This document shows positions 1-9,013 of a DNA stretch of 64,000 bases, piece by piece. The position numbers and the translations under genes are program-made. The stretch is taken from NCBI RefSeq assembly GCF_002973525.1, contig NZ_PVEN01000007.1, positions 310,001-374,000 of the forward strand, read 5' to 3'. Source of the DNA: Paraburkholderia sp. BL21I4N1. GTDB lineage: Bacteria > Pseudomonadota > Gammaproteobacteria > Burkholderiales > Burkholderiaceae. Under the pieces are notes generated by a model. It had not been told where the DNA came from. It did no database searches and worked only from the letters and a program-made list of their open reading frames with translations. Numbering within the stretch: position 1 is the stretch's first letter; each line of letters begins with the position of its first letter.

Positions 1-524
1 AACGGCACGACGTCGGTGAGCCCGACAGCGGCCTCTTCGGTATTCGCAAAGCCCGTGACCGGTTTATCGCGCACCAGTGGCGTGCCGTCGGGCGTCTTCG
101 TATGACGAAACACGGCCGGCGCATGACATACCGCGCCGACGGGCTTGCCCGCGGCGTACAGCGCCTCGATGAGCGCGATCGACTGCGGATCTTCCGCCAG
201 ATCCCACAGCGGCCCATGACCGCCGGGATAAAACACCGCGTCGTAGTCGGCCGCGGAGACACTGGCGAGTTTGACCGTATTCGCCAGGGCGGCTTGCGCG
301 TCGGCATCCTTGCCGAAGCGACGGGTTGCGTCGGTCTGCGCGTCGGGATCGTCGCTCTTCGGGTCGAGCGGCGGCTGTCCGCCCTTGGGCGACGCCAACG
401 TCATCGACACGCCCGCGTCCTTGAACACGAAATAAGGCGCGGCAAACTCCTCGAGCCAGAAGCCGGTTTTTCGGCCGGTGTTGCCAAGCTGATCGTGGGA
501 CGTCAATACCACCAGGATTTCCAT
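1..524 (-). CDS. DJ-1/PfpI family protein, 3' end cut by window edge
   Basis: The reading frame starts at ATG 524 (GAGG about 8 bases upstream) and runs off the left edge, so about 174 residues are visible. The protein opens with a beta strand (MEILVVLTS) and has a GGHGPLWDL segment. The nucleophile-elbow motif AVCHAPA near residue 130 holds the family's reactive cysteine followed by histidine. This is the layout of class I glutamine-amidotransferase-like DJ-1/PfpI proteins of the Hsp31/YajL/ThiJ type, which act as glyoxalase III, deglycase or stress chaperones. The substrate cannot be told from sequence. It is transcribed away from the carbonic anhydrase, on the same strand with a gap of about 175 bp. 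Confidence 0.85.
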   Translation of the reverse strand, partial: MEILVVLTSHDQLGNTGRKTGFWLEEFAAPYFVFKDAGVSMTLASPKGGQPPLDPKSDDPDAQTDATRRFGKDADAQAALANTVKLASVSAADYDAVFYPGGHGPLWDLAEDPQSIALIEALYAAGKPVGAVCHAPAVFRHTKTPDGTPLVRDKPVTGFANTEEAAVGLTDVVP

Positions 525-576
525 ATCGACCTCGGAAGGGGTTTCAATGCGCCTGGCTTGCGCGCGCCGGACGGCG

Positions 577-600
577 CTGGAGCGGCGTGTCCCGCTCCAG
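577..600. repeat. perfect 9-bp inverted repeat between carbonic anhydrase and DJ-1 gene
   Basis: CTGGAGCGG at 577-585 pairs with CCGCTCCAG at 592-600 around a 6-base loop. It lies downstream of the leftward carbonic anhydrase gene. It could be a weak terminator, but there is no T-run on either side. Confidence 0.4.
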
Positions 601-700
601 GCGCTCTGGCAGTATAGGTGGCGCCGGGTGACGCCGAAGAGGATTTATCGCCCTGCGTGACGGCCGCGCAGGCCGCCCGCTCACATCGAAAAACGCGACG

Positions 701-1336
701 TCAGACCGCGAAAATATTCGGGTTGTCGATCAGCGGCAAAAACTGGCCCGTGCGCCCGTCGAGCGCGAGCATCGTGCCGCTTTCAATGTCGAAGATCCAG
801 CCGTGCAATTGCAGCGTCTTATTCACGAGCCCGACCGCCACCGAAGGATGCGTGCGGATATTCGACAACTGCGCGATCACGTTGTCCTTCACCAGCGCCG
901 ACAGACGCTCGGCGTCCGAGTGATACGTGCGTGACGCGTTGATCGCCTTGGCGGCATCGGAGTGACGCAGCCAGCTCGCCACGGCCGGTAGATGATCCAG
1001 ATTCGTACAGGTCGAGATCGCGGTCATCGCGCCGCAGTTCGAGTGCCCGCAGATCACGATATCGCGCACGCCCAACACCGACACCGCGTATTCGACCGTG
1101 GCCGACACGCCGCCCGGCTCCGGACCATAGGAAGGCACGATGTTGCCCGCGTTGCGGATCACGAACAGCGCGCCCGGCTCCGTCTGTGTCAGCAACTCCG
1201 GCACGACGCGGCTATCGGAACAGGTCACGAACAGCGTATTCGGGCTTTGCGCAGCCGATAGGCGCTTGAACAATGCGCTTTGCTGCGGAAAGACTTCACG
1301 TTGAAAGCGGATGATACCTTCGATGATTTCCTGCAC
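701..1336 (-). CDS. can: beta-class carbonic anhydrase
   Basis: Beta carbonic anhydrases are zinc enzymes that interconvert CO2 and bicarbonate in the cytoplasm. The zinc ligands and catalytic dyad are visible: C39 and D41 in CSDSR, and H98 and C101 in HSNC. The GTG start at 1336 (VQEIIEG) is preferred because GGAG lies 6 bases upstream and homologues usually begin MQEIIEG. The open frame extends 17 codons further upstream, to 1387, but without a good ribosome site. The product is 211 aa, normal for the family. It stands alone; bicarbonate supply for carboxylases or pH balance is the general role. Confidence 0.93.
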   Translation of the reverse strand: MQEIIEGIIRFQREVFPQQSALFKRLSAAQSPNTLFVTCSDSRVVPELLTQTEPGALFVIRNAGNIVPSYGPEPGGVSATVEYAVSVLGVRDIVICGHSNCGAMTAISTCTNLDHLPAVASWLRHSDAAKAINASRTYHSDAERLSALVKDNVIAQLSNIRTHPSVAVGLVNKTLQLHGWIFDIESGTMLALDGRTGQFLPLIDNPNIFAV

Positions 1337-1600
1337 GATGATCTCCAGATAGTCGAAGCTTAGGTCTGCAGCGCCCGCACCGGCCAAGCGGCACGAGTCG
1401 GCTGTCTGTTGGCGGGACTATACCGCAGCCGGCGTCTGGCTCGCCGACCGCGCTGGAAGAATCCTGTCCGTCGCGGCTCACCGCTCGAAGCGTTGCGCTA
1501 ATGCGCGGTTTCAACACCGGGCACGCATAAGCGCAACGCAACCAGGCCGCTCGACACGCACTGCAATCGCATCGCGCTCTGTCGGATAAACGATCGTGTA

Positions 1601-1909
1601 TTAACGGCGATACATCGCATTCCAGTCGGCCTGGGATACCGCCGGGCGACCGCTTTGCGACGTGCCTGCCGGGTTGCCGCCATAGCCGCTGACGTCGCTG
1701 TTGCGCGCGGCCACGCGTGCTTCGGCGGCCTGAATCGCGTCGGGATAATGCGCCTGATCGCCGTCGCCGACGTGATAGCCGGCCGCTTCGAGCTGAACCA
1801 GTTCGGCGCGCACCTGCTCGCGGGTGATGCGGCTGCCCGACTGGGCAAACACCGTGGCGGAAGCCGCAAGCGAAGCGACGATGACAACGGCCTTGAGCAA
1901 AGACTTCAT
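1601..1909 (-). CDS. DUF4148 small secreted protein
   Basis: This 102-aa protein has a clear signal peptide (MKSLLKAVVIVASLAASATVFAQ, cleaved after the AxA-like VFA). A charged helix follows (TREQVRAELVQLEAAGYHVGDGD) and then a Gly/Ser/Asn-rich tail ending NAMYRR. The TREQVRAEL...LE.AGY core is typical of DUF4148, a family abundant and multi-copy in Burkholderiales with no known function. Export to the periplasm is likely. It is monocistronic. Confidence 0.85.
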   Translation of the reverse strand: MKSLLKAVVIVASLAASATVFAQSGSRITREQVRAELVQLEAAGYHVGDGDQAHYPDAIQAAEARVAARNSDVSGYGGNPAGTSQSGRPAVSQADWNAMYRR

Positions 1910-2081
1910 GATGAAAACAACCTCCCGTTATTGATGGTTTGCGGTGCGTCGAGTCGGACTCGTCGTCACCGCAGGACTCAATATAGGCGCCGATTCGCGG
2001 GAGAATAACGGGCGCCTGTCGAAGGGATTGTTGTTGAATCTGGAGAAGTCGCGCTCAAGGCTCGCGTTCAGCGACGGTTAC

Positions 2082-2342
2082 CTAATTGAAGTCGCCCGTT
2101 TCGAGTTCCACGGACTGTCCGCCGTTTTTTTCGAGGACCCGGCGCGTAGCGTTTTCAATCCTTGCGCGATTTGCCTCGAAGGTATTGACCAGATTGTGGG
2201 CCGATGGGCCGTCGTTGCCGAAATGGTTGTTCAGCGCATCCAGCGACACGCTGCACCAGACGTCGGACCCGTCGACATTGGCTTCGAAGGCGACGCGCGC
2301 CGCGGCGACCACTTCGCGGCGTCCGGTGAATTCGATCCTCAT
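2082..2342 (-). CDS. DUF1488 family protein
   Basis: The 86-aa product starts at ATG 2342, directly after a strong GGAGGG ribosome site. The upstream in-frame extension to 2393 lacks one. The sequence MRIEFTGRREV..., the V.C.VS.DAL.NHFG core and the acidic C-terminus match the small cytoplasmic DUF1488 family of Burkholderia and relatives, which has no known role. A hairpin (2395-2423) lies just upstream of its start, between it and the divergent MFS gene. Confidence 0.75.
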   Translation of the reverse strand: MRIEFTGRREVVAAARVAFEANVDGSDVWCSVSLDALNNHFGNDGPSAHNLVNTFEANRARIENATRRVLEKNGGQSVELETGDFN

Positions 2343-2394
2343 GGTGACCCTCCATGTTTGAAAGTAGCGTTGAATGCGCAAACGCCGTGCCAAA

Positions 2395-2423
2395 GCCGGG
2401 CCAACCGCTCAGGCTGGCCCGGC
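2395..2423. repeat. perfect 9-bp inverted repeat in a divergent intergenic region
   Basis: GCCGGGCCA (2395-2403) and TGGCCCGGC (2415-2423) form a stem with an 11-base loop. It lies between the leftward DUF1488 gene and the rightward MFS gene. Read leftward it is followed by CTTTGG, so it is not a convincing terminator. It may be a leader hairpin or a protein-binding palindrome. Confidence 0.4.
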
Positions 2424-2561
2424 ACGATGGAAGCGCTGCGCGCTTTCTCCGCAAGGTGCATACTCGACCCTCGGCCGCTATGACGCGGCCGCGCTGATGC
2501 GTCGCGGCACAGCCGCAATTCGTGCCGTGCGACGTGCCTGACATCCTAATACTAACGCCCC

Positions 2562-4058
2562 ATGTCCTCCCGCAATCCACAATCGTCGCGTCCTCTCGTC
2601 ATTGCCGCGGTCATGGCTTCGATGGCGATGGTCGCCATCGAAGCCACCATCGTCTCCACCGCGATGCCGCAAATCGTCGCGCAACTCGGCGACCTGCATC
2701 TGTATAGCTGGGTGTTCTCGTCGTTCCTGCTCACGCAAACCGCCATGACGGTGGTGTTCGGCAAACTCGCCGATCTGTATGGGCGCAAACCGATCATGCT
2801 GATCGGTATCGCGATCTTCCTGATCGGCTCAGTACTGGCCGGCTTCGCGTGGTCGATGCCCGCCATGATCGTGTTCCGCCTGATTCAAGGCGTCGGCGCA
2901 GGCGCGATCCAGCCGGTCACGCTGACTATCGTCGCCGATCTCTATCCGGCTCATGAGCGCGGCAAGGTGCAAGGTTATCTCGCGAGCGTGTGGGCGATTT
3001 CGGCGGTGGTCGGGCCGATGGTCGGCGGCTTCATCATCCATAACCTCTCGTGGGCGTGGATCTTCTGGATGAACGTGCCGATCGGCCTCGCGTCCGCGGC
3101 CGGCTTCATCGCGTTCCTGCGCGAATCGGAGCGTCACGCCCGGCCGTCGATCGACTTCGCCGGCGCGGCGCTGTTCATGGCGGCGATCGCCGCGTTGATG
3201 ATGGCGCTAACCTACGCGGGCGACGACGCATTCGCGCGCGCCGTGCTGGCGGGCGGTGCGTTCCTGCTGTGCGTGCTGTTGTTCGTCGCGCAGGAGCGTC
3301 GCGCGGCCGAGCCGATGATCTCGTTCGCACTCTGGAGCCGCCGGCCGATCGCCGCCTGCAACGGCGCGACGTTGCTATCCGGCATGATCCTGATGGGCGC
3401 CACGACGTTTTTGCCCATGTACGTGCAGGGCGTGCTGCATCGCTCGCCGGTGGTCGCCGGCCTTGCGCTCACCATGATGATGGTCGGCTGGCCGACCGGC
3501 GCCACGCTCGCGGCGAAATCGTTTCACCGCCTCGGCTTGCGGCGCATTCTGATCGGCGGCAGTGCGTTCGTGCCGATCGGCGCGGCGCTGCTGCTGTTCC
3601 TGTCGCCGGGCGCATCGCCATTGATCGCGGCGTTCGGCTCACTGATCATCGGCTTCGGCATGGGCACCTCTAGCGTCAGCTCGCTGGTGCTGATTCAGGA
3701 GATCGTCGGCATGGAGGAACGCGGCAGCGCCACCGCGTCGAACCTGTTCTCGCGCAATCTGGGCAGCACGCTCGGTGCGACGCTATTCGGCGCCGTGCTC
3801 AACTTCGGGCTGACGCATTCGAACGGTCTGGTGGCGGTCACGTCGGACCAGTTGAAGGCGCTGCTGCAGAATCAGGCGGCGAGTCTCGGCGGCAGCGACA
3901 TGATCCGCATGGTGCTGCATCAGTCGCTGCACCTCACGTTCATCTCGCTGTTCGTGATCGCGATTTTCGTGGTCGTGCTGCTGGCGTTCGTGCCGCCGGT
4001 CAACATCCGCACTGCGAAGCCGGTGCCCCTCGAAGCGCTATCGCCGCTGGAAGATTGA
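2562..4058 (+). CDS. DHA2-type MFS drug efflux transporter
   Basis: This 498-aa integral membrane protein has about 14 hydrophobic segments, the number expected for the DHA2 (EmrB/QacA-like) drug:H+ antiporters. It shows the motif A loop (GKLADLYGRKP) between TM2 and TM3, and the motif C-like GPMVGGFI segment in TM5. Such pumps export drugs, dyes or metabolites across the inner membrane. No membrane-fusion (EmrA) partner is adjacent, so it probably works alone. The substrate is not predictable. It converges on the alpha/beta hydrolase gene with a 7-bp gap. Confidence 0.88.
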   Translation: MSSRNPQSSRPLVIAAVMASMAMVAIEATIVSTAMPQIVAQLGDLHLYSWVFSSFLLTQTAMTVVFGKLADLYGRKPIMLIGIAIFLIGSVLAGFAWSMPAMIVFRLIQGVGAGAIQPVTLTIVADLYPAHERGKVQGYLASVWAISAVVGPMVGGFIIHNLSWAWIFWMNVPIGLASAAGFIAFLRESERHARPSIDFAGAALFMAAIAALMMALTYAGDDAFARAVLAGGAFLLCVLLFVAQERRAAEPMISFALWSRRPIAACNGATLLSGMILMGATTFLPMYVQGVLHRSPVVAGLALTMMMVGWPTGATLAAKSFHRLGLRRILIGGSAFVPIGAALLLFLSPGASPLIAAFGSLIIGFGMGTSSVSSLVLIQEIVGMEERGSATASNLFSRNLGSTLGATLFGAVLNFGLTHSNGLVAVTSDQLKALLQNQAASLGGSDMIRMVLHQSLHLTFISLFVIAIFVVVLLAFVPPVNIRTAKPVPLEALSPLED

Positions 4059-4065
4059 CGGCCGG

Positions 4066-5226
4066 CTAAGGTTGCCCGGCAGGCAACGTCGCGGCGAAAA
4101 AATCAATCGCCTGCGTCGCCGTTTTCGCATGCACCGCGTCACGATCCACGCTGGCATTGTCCCGGCAGATGCGAGCCAGACGCGTGGCCACCGCCGGCAA
4201 ACAGGTATCGAGAAACGTGTAGTGCCACGCACCGGGCACGAGCGTGACGCTGGCTTTGGGCATCGATGCCGCAATGCGATCGATGTTGGTGCCCACCGGC
4301 GCGGTGACGTCGCCCGCACCCGCGACCAGCGAAACAGGAATCGCGATCGCGGCGAGCGATTCGGCGGTCAGCGCCTCGCCGAGCGCGGGCGCGATCGCGA
4401 ACACCGCCTTGACGCGTGGATCGCGATACGACGCGCCGGACCGCGCGCGCGACGCCTGGGTCTCTGGCGACGCCGCATCGTCCGTTGCCTGATCGCGCAA
4501 CGGCACCGCCGCGCCGGACGCGTCATGAATTCGCGCCGCTTCCGGCGGATGGCAGATCGCGTCGGCCGCCGGCGACCCGCAGAACCGGTCGAAGCCCGCC
4601 AGATCGGTGCGCGCTCCCGCCAGTTCCAGAACCGTATAGCCGCCCAGAGAAAAGCCCACCGCGCCGATCCTGTCGCTGTCGACATGCGCGCCCAGCTTCG
4701 GGTCCGCCAGCACGCCGTCGAGCACCTCGCTGGCGTCGGTCGCGCGCTCCCACCACAGCAGGAAACCGTCGCGGGTCAAAGGCTCGAGTTCGTTGTTACC
4801 GGGATGGTTGACGCCCGCCACGATATAGCCGTGCGCGGCCAGCGCGGCGCCGAGCCAGTCGAGACTGTCCGCGCTGCCGCCGGTGCCGTGCGACAGCACC
4901 AGCAGCGGATACGTGGCGCGCGCGGCCGACAGCGGCGCGCCGTTGGCGGCGACGGGATGCCCCACGAACAACGGATCGCCGGGCACGCCGATGTCGTGCG
5001 GCTGCTCCGGCACGGACCGATCGACGGGATACCAGATCCGCGTCACCAGCGCCTCGGTGGCCGCGCCGCGCCAGTGACGCGCGACCGGCGGATGAATGAT
5101 CCGCACCGTCTCGCCCACATGCCAACCGGCGCCGGCCCCGGCCCCGGCCACCTCTGCCGACACGGCAACGCCCGCCCACGACAAAGCCGCCGCGCACAGG
5201 AGCGCGGCACCGCATCTACGAAGCAT
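4066..5226 (-). CDS. secreted alpha/beta hydrolase (dienelactone-hydrolase/PAF-acetylhydrolase-like)
   Basis: The 386-aa protein has an N-terminal signal peptide (MLRRCGAALLCAAALSWAGVAVSAE) and an alpha/beta-hydrolase fold. The nucleophile elbow is GFSLGG (Ser in the middle), an oxyanion-side HGTGG lies earlier, and a late GAWHYTFLD supplies the catalytic His. Family members are lipases or esterases annotated as predicted dienelactone hydrolases. The start overlaps the end of the upstream AraC/GyrI gene (2-bp gap, TGACCATG), so the two are translationally coupled. A relative with the same fold lies at 53827-54819. Confidence 0.82.
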   Translation of the reverse strand: MLRRCGAALLCAAALSWAGVAVSAEVAGAGAGAGWHVGETVRIIHPPVARHWRGAATEALVTRIWYPVDRSVPEQPHDIGVPGDPLFVGHPVAANGAPLSAARATYPLLVLSHGTGGSADSLDWLGAALAAHGYIVAGVNHPGNNELEPLTRDGFLLWWERATDASEVLDGVLADPKLGAHVDSDRIGAVGFSLGGYTVLELAGARTDLAGFDRFCGSPAADAICHPPEAARIHDASGAAVPLRDQATDDAASPETQASRARSGASYRDPRVKAVFAIAPALGEALTAESLAAIAIPVSLVAGAGDVTAPVGTNIDRIAASMPKASVTLVPGAWHYTFLDTCLPAVATRLARICRDNASVDRDAVHAKTATQAIDFFAATLPAGQP

Positions 5227-5228
5227 GG

Positions 5229-6200
5229 TCAGTCCTTGCGAATAGGGATCATCAGATCCGTGACACAGGCGCGCTGCAAACCGCCGCGCGGTGGGCTGCG
5301 GTACAACTCGAGCGCCGCACGGGTATCGAGCGTATAGCCGCTTTGCGGCAGCCAGACGCCATACAGCGCGCGAAAGGTCGGCGCGATCAGCGCATACGGG
5401 CCCACCAGACGATGCATCGCGTACAACCCACCGTCCACGCGCAGCGGTTCGACCCGCGCCGGCGGCGTTTCATGCGACGCAACATCGGGCGACGCGACGA
5501 TGCCCGCCATATAGCGAAAACTGCCCTTCAGCGCCGGATCGTGCACGCAGATGCCGACGCGCTGACCCGTGCGCGGGTCGTCCTCGCAGCGCAGCATGTG
5601 GATCAGATCGCGGAACGTCTGGCCGATCGTCGCGACCGGTCCTTCGTGGCGCAGGCAGAGCACGTCGATCGGCGCGATCTCGGCGAGCTCGACCGCGGGC
5701 CAGAGCGACATGCGGCTTTCGTCCGGATTCGCCGCGTGGTTCGCACCGGCCTCGGCGGCGTCGGCAAGCCCGTTCGTGGCATCGATCGCGGTGGCTGCCT
5801 CGGCGAGGTTGCACGCCGCGCTGGAGCGCCGGCTCGCCGCCGGCGTCGCGAGATGTTTCTGGCGCGCCTTGAATTCGCTCGGCGTGACGCCCGTAAAGCC
5901 GCGAAATGCGCGGGCAAAGGCCTGTGGACTGTTGTAACCGGCATCGTGCGCGACGGCGGTCACGCGCGCGGACGCATCGGTGAGACGTTGCGCGGCTTGC
6001 GCAAGACGCAGGCGCTGCACGGTCTCGACAACGCTCTCGCCGGCCAGCGCGCGGTAAATGCGATGAAAGTGATACGGCGACAGATGCGCGACGGCCGCCA
6101 GCGTGTCGAGCGTATGCGGCGCGCCCGGTTCGAGCAGAATCGCCTCGATCACACGAGCGATCCGCCGACGATAATCGAGTTCAGTGCTGGCTTTCATCAT
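5229..6200 (-). CDS. AraC-family regulator with C-terminal GyrI-like effector domain
   Basis: The N-terminal third holds two AraC helix-turn-helix units (LAAVAHLSPYHFHRIYRALAGESV; VAHDAGYNSPQAFARAFRGFTGVTPSEF). The C-terminal half (AVELAEIAPIDVLCLRHEGPVATIGQTF...) is a GyrI/SbmC-type ligand-binding domain, as in Rob and BmrR-like regulators that sense small hydrophobic compounds. I chose the start at the paired ATGs 6200/6197; an upstream in-frame ATG at 6257 would add 19 residues. The product is about 323 aa. It is coupled to the downstream secreted hydrolase (2-bp gap), which suggests that it regulates its own operon. Confidence 0.85.
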   Translation of the reverse strand: MMKASTELDYRRRIARVIEAILLEPGAPHTLDTLAAVAHLSPYHFHRIYRALAGESVVETVQRLRLAQAAQRLTDASARVTAVAHDAGYNSPQAFARAFRGFTGVTPSEFKARQKHLATPAASRRSSAACNLAEAATAIDATNGLADAAEAGANHAANPDESRMSLWPAVELAEIAPIDVLCLRHEGPVATIGQTFRDLIHMLRCEDDPRTGQRVGICVHDPALKGSFRYMAGIVASPDVASHETPPARVEPLRVDGGLYAMHRLVGPYALIAPTFRALYGVWLPQSGYTLDTRAALELYRSPPRGGLQRACVTDLMIPIRKD

Positions 6201-6362
6201 GGCGCTAGGATAGCGGCCTCGTCGCCACAATACGGTGCAGAGCTTGCGAAATTTCATCGCGAGTGTTCGGCGATGCTGCCGCGCGTCATGGCACTATGGC
6301 GGGCATTGCTTCGCAAGTCCCGCGCAAGGTGTGGTGCTTTCCCGTCATGGAGCCTCAACCAC

Positions 6363-7949
6363 ATGAAGCAACCGCGAGCGAGCGTCACGCGTGCTTCGAT
6401 CCGCGGCCGGCTGGGCGCTGCGCTGGTGCTCACGTGCGCCCTGTTGCTGGCCGGTTGCGCGCTGCCTTCGCTGGCCGGCCGTACAGAATCGGCGGCGCTC
6501 GATCCGGTTCAGGCGCGATCGACCCAACTCGGCATGGCGCTAGCGGAACCGCTTGCGCGGCATCCGGGTTTGACCGGCATCTATCCGCTCAACGACCCGC
6601 ACGACGCGTTCGCGGCTCGCGTCTTTCTCGCGCACGCGGCGCAACGCACGCTGGACGTTCAATACTATATCTGGCGTGACGACCTGACCGGCACGCTGCT
6701 GCTGGAACAACTGGTCGAAGCCGCGCAGCGCGGCGTGCGGGTGCGTCTGCTGCTCGACGACAACGGCATTCCCCCTTCGCTCGACGCCACTCTCGCGGCG
6801 CTCGACGCGCATCCGAACATCGAGGTACGCCTGTTCAATCCGTTCGTGGTGCGCAAGCCGAAGTCGATCGGCTTTATCACGGACTTCTCGCGCGCCAACC
6901 GGCGTATGCATAACAAATCGTTCACCGCCGACAGCAGCGCGACGATTCTCGGCGGCCGCAATATCGGCGACGAATATTTCGGCGCAACCGACGGCGTGGT
7001 GTTCTCCGATCTCGACGTGCTCGCGGTCGGTCCCGCTGCTGGCGATGTCGCGCATGATTTCGACCGTTACTGGTCGAGCGAGTCGTCGTATCCCGTGGAC
7101 CGGATTCTGCCGCGCGTGAACGCCGACACCTTGCCAGCGCTCGCGGCCAAAGCGAAGGCCGTCGCCAACGATCCGACCGCGCTCGCCTATGCCGACGCGC
7201 TGCGCGACTTGCCGATCGTCCAGCAGTTGCCTGCCGGCACGCTGCCGCTCGAATGGGCCGCGACGCGTCTGGTCAGCGACGATCCCGCCAAAGGCCTGAA
7301 CCGCTCGCCGAGCGACGCGCTGGTGCTGAACCAGATGCGCGAGATACTCGGCGAACCGGCCGAAGAACTCGATCTGGTATCGCCGTATTTCGTGCCGACC
7401 GAGGTGGGCGTCCAGTACTTCACACGGCTCGCCGCGCGCGGCGTGACGGTGCGCGTGCTGACCAATGCGCTCGAATCGACCGATGTCGCCGCCGTTCATT
7501 CGGGCTATGCGAAGCGCCGCGTCGCATTGCTCAAGGGCGGCGTGGCGCTCTACGAACTGCGTCGCCAGCCGGGTGCGGACGGTAAAGCGGAACCGCGCGC
7601 CGGTCCGTTCGGTAGTTCGGGATCGAGCCTGCATGCCAAGACGTTCGCGGTGGACGGTCAGCGTGTCTTCGTGGGCTCGTTCAATTTCGACCCACGGTCG
7701 GCGAAACTGAATACCGAACTCGGTCTCGTGATCGACAGCCCGGTGCTCGCGGAGAAAATCCGTTCGGCTTTCCAGACGCAAGTGCCGCAAGTGGCCTACA
7801 CGCTGAGTCTCGACCATAACGGCAAGCTGGTCTGGCTCGAACACGACGGCGCCAACACGATCCGCTACGACACCGAACCGAACACCAGCTGGATGCGCCG
7901 GCTCGGCGTGTGGTTCATGTCGATCCTGCCGATCGAATCGTTTTTATAG
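6363..7949 (+). CDS. phospholipase D-family lipoprotein (cardiolipin synthase-like)
   Basis: This 528-aa protein starts at ATG 6363 with GGAG about 10 bases upstream; the frame is open far to the left but is non-coding there. A lipoprotein signal ends LLAGC, with Cys32 as the acylated residue. Two HKD motifs define the PLD superfamily: H-N-K-(x4)-D near residue 183 followed by ILGGRNIGDEYFG, and H-A-K-(x4)-D near 424 followed by FVGSFNFDPRS. The architecture resembles YmdC/ClsC-type enzymes that transfer phosphatidyl groups, so envelope phospholipid remodelling is likely. Its stop codon overlaps the convergent LysR gene by 6 bp. Confidence 0.88.
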   Translation: MKQPRASVTRASIRGRLGAALVLTCALLLAGCALPSLAGRTESAALDPVQARSTQLGMALAEPLARHPGLTGIYPLNDPHDAFAARVFLAHAAQRTLDVQYYIWRDDLTGTLLLEQLVEAAQRGVRVRLLLDDNGIPPSLDATLAALDAHPNIEVRLFNPFVVRKPKSIGFITDFSRANRRMHNKSFTADSSATILGGRNIGDEYFGATDGVVFSDLDVLAVGPAAGDVAHDFDRYWSSESSYPVDRILPRVNADTLPALAAKAKAVANDPTALAYADALRDLPIVQQLPAGTLPLEWAATRLVSDDPAKGLNRSPSDALVLNQMREILGEPAEELDLVSPYFVPTEVGVQYFTRLAARGVTVRVLTNALESTDVAAVHSGYAKRRVALLKGGVALYELRRQPGADGKAEPRAGPFGSSGSSLHAKTFAVDGQRVFVGSFNFDPRSAKLNTELGLVIDSPVLAEKIRSAFQTQVPQVAYTLSLDHNGKLVWLEHDGANTIRYDTEPNTSWMRRLGVWFMSILPIESFL

Positions 7950-8834
7950 GTCGGCGGGCCGGCACAGACCGATCATCCACGCATGCACGGCGTCGACCGC
8001 GGCCGAACGCGCGGGTTGCGCCGAGCGCATCAGCCAGAGCGGCGCCAACGCGAAACCCGGCACCTGCGGCAAGACCTCCACGCGTCCGCTCGTCAACGCG
8101 TCCCCTGCGGTAAGCCGCGACACCATCGCGATGCCCGCCTCCTGTTCGGCCGCGGCGACGACAAAGCGCGGATCGCTAACCGTCAACGCACGACGCGTGC
8201 GCAAGCCGCCGCGCCTGAGTTCCGGCAGCCACGGCGCCCATTCCGGACGCCCTTCGTGAACCAGCAACGGCGCTTGCGTCAGCACCTCGGGAAACGGCGC
8301 GTCACGCAGGCGCCGTGCGGTTTCCGGTCCACATATCGCGACAGCCTCTTCGTCGAGCAGCAGCTCGCAGGTGACTTCCGGCGTGCGGATCGGCTTGGCC
8401 GACACCACCAGATCGACGTCGACGCGATCGATCTCGTTGACCTCTTCGTCGGTCACGAGCCAGATTTCGAGCGCCGGCAGCGCCTCGGCGAACTGCCGCA
8501 TGCGCGGCATCAGCCAGCCGGAGGCGAACTGCGGCGCGCAGACGAGAATCACCGAATCCGGATTGCCATACGGCTCGATCCGGTCACGCCCATCGGCGAG
8601 CGTGGCGAGCGCGGCGGTGACGGTTTGCGCGTACAGCGTGCCGGCGGCGGTCAACGCGACACCACGGCCGATACGCCGGAATAGCGGCTGCCCGGTCCAC
8701 TCCTCCAGTTGCTGGATCTGATGGCTAATCGCCGACTGGGTCAGCGCGAGCTCTTGCGCCGCGCGGGTGAAGCTGCCGACGCGCGCCGCGGCGTCGAAGG
8801 CGAGCAAGGCTTGCAACGGGGGCAGTCTACGCAT
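7944..8834 (-). CDS. LysR-family regulator (GcvA-like)
   Basis: The 296-aa protein has the LysR winged HTH at residues 1-60 (FDAAARVGSFTRAAQELALTQSAISHQIQQLEEWTGQPLFRR) and a periplasmic-binding-protein-like effector domain. The opening RRLPPLQALLAFDAAAR is typical of the GcvA subgroup. It diverges from the agmatinase-like gene across 179 bp that contain an imperfect palindrome. By analogy with GbuR-gbuA arrangements in pseudomonads, it probably controls that gene. Confidence 0.88.
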   Translation of the reverse strand: MRRLPPLQALLAFDAAARVGSFTRAAQELALTQSAISHQIQQLEEWTGQPLFRRIGRGVALTAAGTLYAQTVTAALATLADGRDRIEPYGNPDSVILVCAPQFASGWLMPRMRQFAEALPALEIWLVTDEEVNEIDRVDVDLVVSAKPIRTPEVTCELLLDEEAVAICGPETARRLRDAPFPEVLTQAPLLVHEGRPEWAPWLPELRRGGLRTRRALTVSDPRFVVAAAEQEAGIAMVSRLTAGDALTSGRVEVLPQVPGFALAPLWLMRSAQPARSAAVDAVHAWMIGLCRPADL

Positions 8835-8879
8835 GGGCGGTCCTGGCGAGATATTAAAAATATCGATACTTCCAGCAAG

Positions 8880-8901
8880 ATTCTTCGCTTTTCGCGAGAA
8901 T
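8880..8901. promoter_or_regulatory. candidate LysR-type palindrome between lysR and ureohydrolase genes
   Basis: ATTCTTCGC (8880-8888) faces GCGAGAAT (8894-8901), an imperfect inverted repeat in an AT-richer stretch of the divergent promoter region. A second short palindrome (ATATT..AATAT) lies nearer the lysR start. Its placement fits a LysR recognition site, but the match is only suggestive. Confidence 0.35.
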
Positions 8902-9013
8902 TTTTCCTCGCAATCATAGCGCCAGTTGCCTTTCGCACGTTTTCACGTTTCAGCAGACATGAGAAATATTTGTGCGAACAGCATCCCGTTCAATCCGACT
9001 GGATAAAAAAAGC

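Noticed and set aside
5343..6362. Long open frame on the + strand running into the phospholipase D gene from the left
   Set aside because: The stretch is antisense to the AraC regulator, is Arg/Gly-rich with no domain, and the lipoprotein signal at 6363 is the natural start.
6540..7844. 434-codon minus-strand frame across the phospholipase D gene
   Set aside because: Shadow of the real gene: Arg/Glu/His-rich, no domain. The + strand frame has both HKD motifs.
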